64,000 nucleotides of DNA from Pseudoalteromonas xiamenensis (lineage in GTDB: Bacteria; Pseudomonadota; Gammaproteobacteria; Enterobacterales; Alteromonadaceae), in the NCBI RefSeq assembly GCF_030994125.1, contig NZ_CP099917.1, positions 2,841,501 to 2,905,500 of the forward strand. Reading direction: 5' to 3'. This document shows, one piece after another, positions 55,992-64,000 of this stretch. Under the pieces are notes generated by a model. It had not been told where the DNA came from, ran no database searches, and was given only the letters and a program-made list of their open reading frames with translations. Every line of letters starts with the position of its first letter. Position 1 is the first letter of the stretch. The translations under genes and the position numbers were made by a program.

Positions 55992-56462
55992 ATGAACATA
56001 TACATTCGACAAGCCGATATAGAGGATGCAAAGGCTATCAGCGATTTGGTTGTAGCCATGACCGACAAATATGTCTGTCCAACATGCGATCCTACGGTTC
56101 GTGATATGTTGCTTGGATCTATGTCGACTGAGCGTATCGAGCAATATTTATCCGAAGGTTATTTGTATGTCGTTGCGCTTGATTGTAAAGAGAAAGTGAT
56201 TGGCGTTGCAGGAATGCGAGATTATTCACATCTGTTTCATTTGTTTGTGGACGATGAAAATCAAGGTAAAGGTTTGTCACGTAAACTGTGGGATAAAGTT
56301 AAAGAGGCAGCGTTGAAAAATGGAAATTGTGGCCGCTTTACTGTCAATTCCGCAGTAAACGCCGAGAATGTGTACTTACGCTTTGGATTCAAGCGAGTTG
56401 ATGGCATACGGAACAGAAACGGTATGGTCGATATTCCAATGATTCTTGATAAGGTTTACTGA
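55992..56462 (+). CDS. GNAT-family N-acetyltransferase
   Basis: This 156-residue acetyl-CoA-dependent transferase has the pattern LFHLFVDDENQGKGLSRKLW, with the acetyl-CoA-binding QGKGLS loop, and a C-terminal VYLRFGFKRVDG block. A Cys pair (CPTC) near residue 28 is unusual. The substrate cannot be inferred. It stands alone and has no notable neighbours. Confidence 0.85.
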   Translation: MNIYIRQADIEDAKAISDLVVAMTDKYVCPTCDPTVRDMLLGSMSTERIEQYLSEGYLYVVALDCKEKVIGVAGMRDYSHLFHLFVDDENQGKGLSRKLWDKVKEAALKNGNCGRFTVNSAVNAENVYLRFGFKRVDGIRNRNGMVDIPMILDKVY

Positions 56463-56719
56463 CAATATTTCCGCGTTGATGTGCAAACAAAAACACCATT
56501 GCTAAGACAAAGTAAATCATTAGCAAAGTTACTGCAATACTTCGACACGCCTCCCCCTTTATGCCGGCGCCGCTGCGCAAACAAAAGCAACCCTGGTAAC
56601 CATTAAAGGGTCAAATGTTCCTTGCTTATGCAGGCAAAAACAAAAGGTAGAAATACCGAATAACACGTAAAACATGGGTTGCTTACGGTGTTATTCAGGT
56701 ACAAAGTCGATTAAAGCAA

Positions 56720-56749
56720 AAAGGGCCCACTGTATTCAGTGAGCCCTTT
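56720..56749. terminator. Bidirectional terminator between GNAT and DUF3545 genes
   Basis: A 13-bp stem with one mismatch (56720-56732 with 56737-56749) and loop TATT, flanked by A and T runs, sits between convergent genes. The stretch 56463-56719 (257 bp) holds nothing else I can support. Confidence 0.85.
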
Positions 56750-56752
56750 TTA

Positions 56753-56941
56753 CTAAAAATCTATACTTTCAAGATCGATATTGTCTGCAAAAATATCGAG
56801 ATCTTCCAGTTCCTTTCGAAGTCTTTGTCTATCCTTCAGTGCTTCAATCTCACGCCATCTTCTTTTTTTATTTTTTTGAGAGGTACGTTTAGCCGTTCCC
56901 GAACCCTCGAGTAACTCAAATAAATCGTCTAGGCTATCCAT
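56753..56941 (-). CDS. DUF3545 family small protein
   Basis: The 62-residue protein is highly charged, with an acidic N-terminus (MDSLDDLFELL), a basic centre (KKRRWREIEALKDRQRLR) and an acidic C-terminus (LEDLDIFADNIDLE). This matches DUF3545, a small family common in Alteromonadales and Vibrio. The function is unknown. The start has AGGAG upstream, and a terminator follows directly. Confidence 0.8.
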   Translation of the reverse strand: MDSLDDLFELLEGSGTAKRTSQKNKKRRWREIEALKDRQRLRKELEDLDIFADNIDLESIDF

Positions 56942-57276
56942 GAATTTCTCCTATTGATGATTGACCTCATTGCGCACACCCACGCAACCCGTTACGCTTT
57001 TTCCACACGCATTTGGGTAAGGTTGGTATATCACAGACCGCTCAAAAATAAAACACAAATATTTCAATTACGTTAAAACAACGTGATGCTTTGATGAAAA
57101 TCAACAAAATTTTTTAAACGGAAGTATGGGCGCAGAGGCCTTGAATATCGAGGGGTTAGCACTTCTAGCTGGATGTTTGAAAAGGTGAATATGAACTAAA
57201 ATATAAAGAAAAACAGTGGTATGGATTGAAGTTATTTCACGTATTACAGGAAAAAATATTTAAAATTAGGCACAAA
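56942..57276. other. Intergenic region without a convincing gene
   Basis: These 335 bp separate DUF3545 from the end of the transaldolase gene. The sequence is AT-rich with no plausible coding region. It carries the DUF3545 promoter. Confidence 0.5.
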
Positions 57277-57300
57277 AAAACGCCACACCGGTGGCGTTTT
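57277..57300 (-). terminator. Terminator of transaldolase gene
   Basis: AAAACGCCAC (57277-57286) pairs with GTGGCGTTTT (57291-57300). On the minus strand a T7 run follows. Confidence 0.9.
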
Positions 57301-57321
57301 GAAGGATAGAATTTATGTCAA

Positions 57322-58272
57322 TTAAAGTGCTTTGAAACGCGCTTCAAGTGTTTCTTGTGCTTCAGCAAAGGCACGGATCCCTTCAGCAAGTTTTTCGGTC
57401 GCCATCGCATCTTGGTTATGTAACCAGCGGAACTCAGCTTCTGTTAATGGCGCTGGTTTTGACTCTGTTGCTTCGATAGTTTCAAGTAAGAAGCTGTCGT
57501 CAGCAGGCATCTCAGCCAGTTCTTCTAATAGTTGTGGGCTAATGGTTAATTTATCACAGCCTGTTAATGCAACGATTTCGCCGGTATTTCGGAAACTTGC
57601 GCCCATCACTACGGTTTTATAACCGTGGCGTTTGTAGAATTCATAAATGCTGCGAACGGATTGTACACCTGGATCTTGAAGCGGATCGGTCGGTTTAGCT
57701 AAACCATTTTTTACATGCCAATCAAGAATACGGCCAACAAATGGCGAAATTAAAAAGACGTTGGCATCAGCACATGCGCGCGCTTGGGCTTCACTGAATA
57801 ACAAGGTTAAATTACATTTAACACCTTCTTTTTCAAGAGCTTCTGCTGCTTTAATGCCTTCCCAAGTCGACGCAATTTTAATCAAGATTTTGTCTTTGCT
57901 CACGCCTTCAAGCTTGTAAAGAGCGAGTAGTTGCTTGGCTTTCGCAATCGTGGCCTCTGTATTGAAACTCAATCGCGCATCAACTTCTGTCGAGATGTAT
58001 CCAGGAACGATGTCTGCGATTTCTTTACCAAGTAATACGGCAAAATAATCACACGCCAGTTCAAGCTGTTTAATTGCATCCGATTCTTCGCTTTTTGCAT
58101 AAGTCCACGCTTTATCCAAATACGCGGCATAGGCTGGCATTTCAGCTGCTTTTAAAAGTAAAGAAGGGTTAGTGGTCGCATCTTCTGGTTGAAGTTTGCG
58201 GATAGCCTCAATGTCACCGGTATCGGCAACGATGGATGAATGTGCTTTTAGCCTGTCTAATGCTGATGTCAT
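57322..58272 (-). CDS. tal: Transaldolase
   Basis: Transaldolase links the pentose phosphate pathway and glycolysis. The 316-residue protein has [12 protein letters not shown] at the start, the Schiff-base Lys in [24 protein letters not shown] and [12 protein letters not shown]. The ATG at 58272 has GAGGAA four bases upstream; a longer reading from 58284 adds four residues. It corresponds to the TalB type. It is transcribed alone and divergent from yaaA. Confidence 0.96.
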   Translation of the reverse strand: MTSALDRLKAHSSIVADTGDIEAIRKLQPEDATTNPSLLLKAAEMPAYAAYLDKAWTYAKSEESDAIKQLELACDYFAVLLGKEIADIVPGYISTEVDARLSFNTEATIAKAKQLLALYKLEGVSKDKILIKIASTWEGIKAAEALEKEGVKCNLTLLFSEAQARACADANVFLISPFVGRILDWHVKNGLAKPTDPLQDPGVQSVRSIYEFYKRHGYKTVVMGASFRNTGEIVALTGCDKLTISPQLLEELAEMPADDSFLLETIEATESKPAPLTEAEFRWLHNQDAMATEKLAEGIRAFAEAQETLEARFKAL

Positions 58273-58548
58273 GGCGTTCCTCATTCCTATTCGACGTCAA
58301 AGTTTTGATGAGCTTATGTGCCTTATGTTGCAATACCGTGACTGGGCTGACATAGGTCAAATGTCCTATGCAGAACAATTAGCAAGACGTGTGATTCGTT
58401 TGTGCTCAATTGTATTTAACGACTCTGATGATAGAGACATTATCCGCTTGAAAGGTATTGTTATTATAAGGCGGGAAACAAAACGTGATTTTCGTTTCAT
58501 TTAGTGTTGAAATTGACACTAATTAATTTTGAAGTCAATAGGGTAGTC

Positions 58549-59328
58549 ATGATCACCGTTATTTCGCCAGCTAAAAACCTCGATTACGAAACGACTGCGC
58601 CAATTTCGGCGTATTCTCAACCAGAATTACTGTCATACAGCGAAGAGCTTATTTCAGTTTGTCGCGATTTGAGTGTCCAAGATTTGGCAAAGTTGATGAA
58701 ACTCAGTGATAAACTCTCTGCGCTTAATGTAGCTCGCTTTGCTTCTTGGTCCTTACCCTTTACGTCAGACAATGCAAAACAAGCGATTTATGCGTTTAAT
58801 GGCGATACCTATACCGGATTTGATGCTTACAGTGCATCGAAAGAAACGATGGATTATGCGCAAAATCACTTACGGATTCTTTCAGGCCTTTATGGCGCGT
58901 TGAAGCCTATGGATTTAATGCAGCCATATCGATTGGAAATGGGGACTTCGCTTAGCAACCCAAAAGGTAATTCGTTGTATGCTTTTTGGGGCAGTGTGAT
59001 TGCTGAGAAATTGAATGAGGCGTTAGCGGAATCGCAATCGTCGGTCCTCGTAAACCTTGCGTCGAACGAGTATTTCAAAGCGGTGGATAAGAAGGCGTTA
59101 AATGCAACGGTGATCACGCCAATTTTTAAAGATGAGAAAAATGGCCAATTTAAGGTGATCAGTTTCTATGCGAAAAAAGCTCGCGGTATGATGGCAAGGT
59201 ACATCATGGAGCAACAAATTACCCAGCAAGAGCAATTAAAACAGTTTAATGTAGCAGGTTATTATTTCAGTGAAGCTGAAACGAAAAAGGCGAACGAGCC
59301 GGTCTTTTTGAGACATGAGCAAGCATAA
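58549..59328 (+). CDS. yaaA: Peroxide stress protein YaaA
   Basis: YaaA (DUF328) lowers the damage from intracellular iron under peroxide stress. The 259 residues match the family. The protein starts MITVISPAKNLDYETTAP and contains the YSGLYGALKPMDLMQPYRLEM-like block (LSGLYGALKPMDLMQPYR) and FYAKKARGMMARY. I start at ATG 58549, because the reading from 58504 has no ribosome site. The gene is followed by a terminator. Confidence 0.93.
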   Translation: MITVISPAKNLDYETTAPISAYSQPELLSYSEELISVCRDLSVQDLAKLMKLSDKLSALNVARFASWSLPFTSDNAKQAIYAFNGDTYTGFDAYSASKETMDYAQNHLRILSGLYGALKPMDLMQPYRLEMGTSLSNPKGNSLYAFWGSVIAEKLNEALAESQSSVLVNLASNEYFKAVDKKALNATVITPIFKDEKNGQFKVISFYAKKARGMMARYIMEQQITQQEQLKQFNVAGYYFSEAETKKANEPVFLRHEQA

Positions 59329-59357
59329 CACTTTGCCTGCAGAGCTAAAATGAAGTG

Positions 59358-59385
59358 AAAAGCGCGATGGCGCTTTTCTTTTTTC
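59358..59385 (+). terminator. Terminator of yaaA
   Basis: AAAAGCGC (59358-59365) pairs with GCGCTTTT (59370-59377), followed by C and T runs. It lies inside the upstream in-frame extension of the next gene, which supports the later start there. Confidence 0.8.
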
Positions 59386-59396
59386 TAGGCGATACG

Positions 59397-60569
59397 ATGA
59401 ATAAAAATGTGTTTCTTTTGGCGTGTTGCCAAGGACTTATTACCACCGGCAATATTTTACTAGTTACGATCTCCGCGTTAGTTGGACAAAGACTGAGCCC
59501 ATCTGAGTCGTTTACGACATTCCCTGTCGCAATGCAAATGTTCGGTTTGTTGCTTGCGACGATTCCTGCATCGTGGATTATGGCCAGAGTAGGGCGTAAG
59601 GTGGGCTTTAGTATTGGTAATAGTATGGGCCTTTGCGGGACAATACTTGGGTTTTATTCACTGCAAATTGAAGAATTTTGGCTGTTTAGTACCGCGACTT
59701 GGCTAATCGGTATTGGGATTGGTTTTGCGACACTCTATCGGTTTGCTGCGATTGAGGCCAGTGATAATTCATCTACAGCGTTGTCCGCCGTTATGGCCAG
59801 TGGTGTCATTGCCGCCATCCTTGGACCAAACTTGGCGGTTTGGGTTAATCATCATTATCCACATATTAACTACGCCAATGTGTTTATTGCCTTAAGTGGG
59901 TTGTACATATTGGCGTTAACTTTATTGCAATTTGTTACCTTCAATGAAATAAAACACGAGGAAAGACATGCTTCAACGAGACCGTGGCGGGCAATAGTTA
60001 CTCAACCAAAATTTATCATTGCGGTGTTGGTGGCCATGGTCAGCTACTCCACGATGAACTTATTGATGACAGCCACACCGCTTGCTATGCATCGCCATGG
60101 TTTTGATTTGGCAGAGTCGGCCCTAGTGATTGAGTGGCATGTCCTCGGGATGTTCGTTCCGTCATTTTTTACGGGCAAGCTTATTCAGCGTATTGGACAG
60201 TTGCCTGTTATGTACGGTGGCATTCTACTGATTATTGCTTGTTGCATCGTTAATTTATTTGGTGTGACACACCTTCATTTCTTGTTTGCGCTGATGCTTT
60301 TAGGGGTTGGATGGAACTTCATGTTTATTAGTGCAACGCAAATGGTGAGTGAAACCTATCTCCCTGCTGAGCGCGCGAAGGCACAGGCGACAAATGAATT
60401 TTGCGTGTACTCAATGGTCACGTTTTCTTCGCTTTTTGCAGGTTGGCTCGAAAGTTCACTGGGTTGGCAGGCGATGAACTGGATGGTGTTTGCTGTGTTA
60501 ATGCTAATTGCTTTAGGTATTCTCACTCGTTTGCGCGTGAGTAAAAGCAAACTGACAGAAGCGAGCTGA
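59397..60569 (+). CDS. MFS transporter
   Basis: This major facilitator protein of about 390 residues has 12 membrane helices. The loop between helices 2 and 3 reads WIMARVGRKVGFSIGN, close to the MFS motif GxxxDRxGRR. A middle cytoplasmic loop (KHEERHASTRPWR) divides the halves. No substrate-specific motif is evident. I start at ATG 59397 because an earlier in-frame ATG lies within the preceding terminator. Confidence 0.87.
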   Translation: MNKNVFLLACCQGLITTGNILLVTISALVGQRLSPSESFTTFPVAMQMFGLLLATIPASWIMARVGRKVGFSIGNSMGLCGTILGFYSLQIEEFWLFSTATWLIGIGIGFATLYRFAAIEASDNSSTALSAVMASGVIAAILGPNLAVWVNHHYPHINYANVFIALSGLYILALTLLQFVTFNEIKHEERHASTRPWRAIVTQPKFIIAVLVAMVSYSTMNLLMTATPLAMHRHGFDLAESALVIEWHVLGMFVPSFFTGKLIQRIGQLPVMYGGILLIIACCIVNLFGVTHLHFLFALMLLGVGWNFMFISATQMVSETYLPAERAKAQATNEFCVYSMVTFSSLFAGWLESSLGWQAMNWMVFAVLMLIALGILTRLRVSKSKLTEAS

Positions 60570-60691
60570 GTGGGGGTAACTGTTTGATAAAAAGATATAT
60601 CCTGTTACTGCGTTCATTCAGCAATGGCTGGCGTGATTGTTGACTCAACGCCTATCAGAGCTATGTATATATTGAATGTGTTTTGCTCCAA

Positions 60692-61489
60692 TTACGTGTA
60701 GCAAAGATGTTGGTGAGCGACAATAAAGTCCACCACATTTTTCATTTTTACAAATACATCGTGATCAATAGGCAATTCGGTTATCGCAGGAAGACTCTTC
60801 GTTTCAAGCCCAGTGATCACATGGTAAAAAACCAATGAGGTTAATATATGTCCTGCAATGTTCGCGTGATTACCATCCGTTTCGTGTAATACAATATTGG
60901 GATATTGAATTTGAAATTCATCCCAGACTAACCCAACAGGTGCGATGCAAGCAGGAGATCGTGAAGCAATACCAATATGCAGAGATTGCAGTTGTTGGCC
61001 TTCATCGGTGTTTCCTTGTTGTGGATGTTCAGGATAAAGCACGGGTGTTGCCTGAAGGCTTCTCGCGCGCTTAAGCCAAAGTTCAGCCGCCGTAGTTGGA
61101 TAGGTCGTTGAGCTACTTTGAGAGTATTTTTGTGCTTGAAATATGGTGTGCGTCCAAGGCCTTGAATAGAGTAAATCAATCGATTCTTGCTCATACAGTC
61201 GCTCAGACAGAAATGCGATGCTAGGTGCTCGTTGGATCGTTACGTCAAGTAAAGAAGTATTTGCTCGAAATAGCAAAGCGAGATAAGTCGGAATGTTGGT
61301 ACTGTGACTATTACCAAAAAAGACGATGGAGTACGGTGGCTTACCTTGATTATTTTGAAGTGGAAAGTCACCGTTAGGTTCGCTAAATATCGGTGTTTTT
61401 ACTGGTTGGGTAGGTTGTATCGCCGATTGGCTTGTGCCGCCACCACAACTCGTTAAGCACAACATTAAAAATGAAAGCATGACGCGCAT
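60692..61489 (-). CDS. SGNH hydrolase-like lipoprotein
   Basis: The lipoprotein of 265 residues starts at ATG 61489 (GGAG six bases upstream) and has the lipobox CLTSCGGG. A block-I-like motif VFFGNSHST (Ser nucleophile) and a C-terminal DGNHANIAGH (Asp and His) fit the SGNH hydrolase triad, with an Asn in the first block. It could be an esterase or carbohydrate deacetylase. The family call is tentative. It follows the S9 peptidase gene closely and may share its transcript. Confidence 0.68.
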   Translation of the reverse strand: MRVMLSFLMLCLTSCGGGTSQSAIQPTQPVKTPIFSEPNGDFPLQNNQGKPPYSIVFFGNSHSTNIPTYLALLFRANTSLLDVTIQRAPSIAFLSERLYEQESIDLLYSRPWTHTIFQAQKYSQSSSTTYPTTAAELWLKRARSLQATPVLYPEHPQQGNTDEGQQLQSLHIGIASRSPACIAPVGLVWDEFQIQYPNIVLHETDGNHANIAGHILTSLVFYHVITGLETKSLPAITELPIDHDVFVKMKNVVDFIVAHQHLCYT

Positions 61490-61540
61490 CGAATTCTCCA
61501 AAAGACGTGCCTTTTCGCGCTGAAAAGGCACTGAGTATGA

Positions 61541-63522
61541 TTAGTCGTCTAGGTGTTGATTTAAAAACGCGAGTACAGTTTTAAAGTAATCTTTACGAAC
61601 CGTTTCACTATAAAATCCATGACCTTCTTTTTCACCTAAGAACACAGTATAAGGTTTTTTCTCCTTATTGAGCGCATCGGTTAGCGCTTCGAAATGCGCT
61701 AATGGTGCGCGACTGTCTCTACGACCATGTGCAAGTAGCAGTGGCACTGATAATTTATTGACTAATTTGTTTGGCGAATTTTCAGCTAACATGGCTTGAT
61801 CTGTGCCTAACGTTGTATGCAAAAAGGTTTTGCCTGAGTATATTCTAGGAACATCACCTTCCTCATATAGCATCGATAGGTCATAGACACCGGCATTTGC
61901 AATTGCACATTGATAAGTATCTGGGTAGCGAATTGGGTTCATCACGGCAGAATAACCACCGAAGCTGGTGCCCATGATACAAACTTTGTTTGCATCAATG
62001 CCTTTTTCCTTAATTGCCCATTGCACCCCTTCATAAATGTCGCGCTGAATGTCCGTTCCCCACTTTTGATAACCAAGCGCTTCAAACGCCTCGCCTCGAC
62101 CACCTGAACCGCGGAAATTTACGCGTAACACGTTGTAACCATGTTGCGCAAGTAAGTGTACTTCCGGATCAAATAAGAACGTGTCACGAACGCCAAACGG
62201 ACCACCGTGAACAAGGACGACTAATTTATTCGTTTTACCTTTTTTCGTTTCTAGCGCTTGGGTGTAGAAACCCTCAAGATTAATCCCGTCAGAGGTAGTA
62301 AACGAAATGGGCGTTGTATCGGTTAACGGAATTTGTTTTTCAGCTTCTCGGAAACTATACAAATAGCGGATTTTTTGATTTTTAATATCAAACAAATAAA
62401 GAGAACCATCCGATTTGTCTGAACCTGCCCAAATTAGCGCCTGACTACCATCTTCGGTTTTGTTGAACAATGAGACTTGTTCGTTAGGGAACGTATTAAT
62501 GGCGGATTTGAGTATTTGTGCATCGGGGTGCGTTTTATCTAACAAAATGTAAGTCGGTAGAGGAGAAGCAATTTGCGCACCTATTACGGTCTTTTTATCG
62601 ATGCTTGAAAACAACTCTATGACATCATATTTTTCATCCGAAAACACTTTTTCCAATTGTAATGTTGTTAAATTTAGCTTGTAGATACCTCTTTTTTCTT
62701 CTCCAATTCCAGCTAAGCCAACGACAAATTTGTCGTTTTCTGTTACTTGAAATGCTTCAAAGTTGCCCGGCAATTCAAGTTTCTTCCATTCCTTTTCATC
62801 ACTGTTAAACAGGTATGTTTGAACACTTAAATCTTCAGCCATACCTGAAACGAGAATCGGTTTTTTATCCTCGTTGAGGACGTACTGTGCGCGAGCAATA
62901 GGAGCTTGGTAACCGTAACTACGAATTACACCGTTGTTTACGTCAATTCTGGCAATTTTAGCGAGTTCTGAACCATCAATTTTTGCTGAGCTTCCCTTTG
63001 CATTTAGCGTTGCTGGAAGCACCCTCAGTAGAATTTGGTTTTCATCTTGTGGTAGGGGATCAAGAAAATTGGCAAGTCCCAGTATTGTTGGCGCTTTCTT
63101 AATGTGACTTGCGGCGGACGGTTGAGAAGCGTGACCACCAAAAATCATTTTGCCATTGCGACCATCGAAATCAAACGCATAGAGATTACCGGTATCCACA
63201 GGTCGTTCTCTGCTGGTTAGCTTGTCCCTCACTTGCGAGATTAGGCGGGTCTTGTTTGCCCAAAAAAATCGCCCATTTGAAATGATGAGCCCATTTTCAT
63301 GTTGTTTATAGGTCGAAATGAAGGTAGCTCTAGCACTGCAATGGATGATTCACCTTCACTATTGACCCCAATAGCAAGATGCTTTCCATCAGGTGCAATG
63401 CTAGCTTGTCGCAATGTAACGGATTGACTAAGTACGTCTAGAACTTGTTCGTTAGGTGTATCGCTGAATGCACTTTGTGTAAAGCAAAGGGCAGAAAAGA
63501 GTATTGAAATCCTAGTTTTCAA
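61541..63522 (-). pseudogene. Prolyl oligopeptidase-family S9 peptidase, apparent frameshift
   Basis: This is an exported serine peptidase with a signal peptide (residues 1-20), a beta-propeller N-terminal domain and an alpha/beta-hydrolase domain with nucleophile GTSFGGYSAV, Asp in AHGRRDSRAP and His in EGHGFYS. The first part ends at 63241. The second, from 63232 on, is in a different frame. One extra T in the minus-strand T7 run (plus-strand A run 63262-63268) joins them as GDFFWANKTRLISQVRDKL, a normal S9 sequence of about 660 residues. A sequencing error or a simple deletion explains it. Confidence 0.86.
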
Positions 63523-63674
63523 TGGAGATTCCTTCTTTTTTATTAAGGATATTATTCAGAGTATTTACAATTAACTGAACGACCAAAAAAGGCGTATTGA
63601 GTAAATTAACAGGCAGCTTCAGTTGGTACAAACTTTATTGGGGACAAAGCAAATTGAAATGTAAAAAAATGTAG

Positions 63675-63702
63675 AAAATGCCTAAAGGAAATTAGGCATT
63701 TT
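63675..63702 (-). terminator. Terminator of the DUF1704/QEGLA gene
   Basis: AAAATGCCTAA (63675-63685) pairs with TTAGGCATTTT (63692-63702), a perfect 11-bp stem with a 6-base loop, followed on the minus strand by a T-rich tail. Confidence 0.82.
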
Positions 63703-63724
63703 GAGATGAAAAGGGCAAATAAAG

Positions 63725-64000
63725 TTATTTGATAGAATCAATCAAATAGCTCAATACAGGGTTTTTCGTCTGAATATCGATAGTCTTTGTTGGTAAATAC
63801 TTAGGCTTAGAGAAAATACCTTGTTCAACTAAGGTATCGAGCGAGTCGAGTAAACTTTTGCCCGTTTTACCAAGATACAAATTGTCGAGTTTGCGTGTTT
63901 TTGAAAGCTTAACAATGTCTCTAAACCCTCTTAGATAGAGGAAGTCTTTTGTAAAGCCACCCCCTCGGAATACTCGAGTGGTTAGTGCAAACGCTTCACT
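63725..64000 (-). CDS. DUF1704 / QEGLA-motif family protein, C-terminal part
   Basis: This is the last 91 codons of a gene entering from the right edge. The segment ALTTRVFRGGGFTKDFLYLR, followed by NLYLGKTGKSLLDSLDTLVEQG, resembles the C-terminus of the DUF1704 family (annotated as flavohemoglobin expression-modulating QEGLA motif protein), which has a metallopeptidase-like fold. The catalytic region lies outside the window. The assignment is from pattern memory and is tentative. Confidence 0.6.
   Translation of the reverse strand, partial: SEAFALTTRVFRGGGFTKDFLYLRGFRDIVKLSKTRKLDNLYLGKTGKSLLDSLDTLVEQGIFSKPKYLPTKTIDIQTKNPVLSYLIDSIK

Noticed and set aside
56389..56580. A 63-codon minus-strand frame with a hydrophobic stretch
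   Set aside because: It overlaps the 3' end of the GNAT gene, has no ribosome site and no recognisable family.
58351..58370. CATAGG-N8-CCTATG dyad upstream of transaldolase
   Set aside because: Arms are only 6 bp and such repeats are expected by chance at this length.
58196..58504. A plus-strand open frame between transaldolase and yaaA (later ATG near 58317, about 62 codons)
   Set aside because: It begins inside the transaldolase gene and lacks a convincing ribosome site. The C-terminal part looks somewhat protein-like, but I cannot support it without conservation data.
1..64000. Mobile elements, prophage, CRISPR arrays, rRNA or tRNA genes
   Set aside because: I found no transposase, integrase, direct-repeat array, cloverleaf or rRNA sequence. 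Gene content and composition look like core chromosome throughout.

Overview
The window is a chromosomal segment of a marine-type gammaproteobacterium, most likely of the order Alteromonadales (Pseudoalteromonas-like). The evidence is the gene set: surA-lptD next to amgK-murU-djlA, a complete Na+-translocating NADH:quinone oxidoreductase operon followed by apbE and nqrM, fabV as the enoyl-ACP reductase, rapA, rlmG, yajG-ampG and small DUF3192/DUF3545 proteins. Base composition looks even, somewhat AT-rich, and I see no insertion sequence, prophage, CRISPR array, rRNA or tRNA. The genus assignment is inference.

Layout. 1-9.9 kb: start of pdxA, then surA and lptD on the minus strand; amgK-murU-djlA (peptidoglycan sugar recycling and a DnaJ-like co-chaperone) on the plus strand; a DUF3530 protein, a two-gene ABC exporter and an RluA pseudouridine synthase on the minus strand. 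10-21.3 kb: a secreted two-repeat protein, a small XRE-type membrane regulator, rapA, a PIN-PhoH ATPase, and a hybrid histidine kinase with a response regulator carrying a degenerate GGDEF domain. 21.4-26.8 kb: a DUF3192 lipoprotein, a 2-hydroxyacid dehydrogenase, a ZntR-like regulator with an SO_0444-type Cu/Zn efflux permease, an acyltransferase, a 59-residue membrane protein and a short XRE regulator. 26.8-32.9 kb: ampG, cyclophilin, yajG and rlmG on the minus strand, opposite alkB, bolA and fabV. 33-40.4 kb: nqrABCDEF, apbE, nqrM. 40.4-49.2 kb: cobC, a cobalamin riboswitch, then btuD-btuC-cobT-cobS-cobU-cobQ-cobO-btuF-ung. 49.3-55.5 kb: a peptidase S41/beta-lactamase fusion lipoprotein and a polyhydroxyalkanoate cluster (phaB, phasin, phaC). 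55.5-64 kb: a GNAT protein, DUF3545, transaldolase, yaaA, an MFS transporter, an SGNH-like lipoprotein, an S9 peptidase and the 3' end of a DUF1704/QEGLA gene.

How the genes work together. The Nqr block is coherent: NqrA-F form the pump, ApbE attaches FMN to NqrB and NqrC, and NqrM helps deliver iron. The cobalamin block is an uptake and salvage operon under riboswitch control, without corrin-ring synthesis genes here. AmpG plus AmgK-MurU fits the anabolic cell-wall recycling route. PhaB, phasin and PhaC make and coat PHA granules.

Four genes (djlA, the hybrid kinase, ampG and the S9 peptidase) are each interrupted by a frameshift in or beside a single-base run. All four reopen with a small change in run length, so I read them mainly as probable homopolymer sequencing errors, although real mutations cannot be excluded. 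I found no clearly new multi-gene system. The most interesting leads are regulatory: several strong dyads at promoters or ribosome binding sites, a near-consensus nqrM promoter buried in a palindrome, and a MerR-type promoter. The protein leads are the Cys-rich metal exporter, the S41/beta-lactamase fusion, the two-repeat secreted protein and the degenerate GGDEF output protein.
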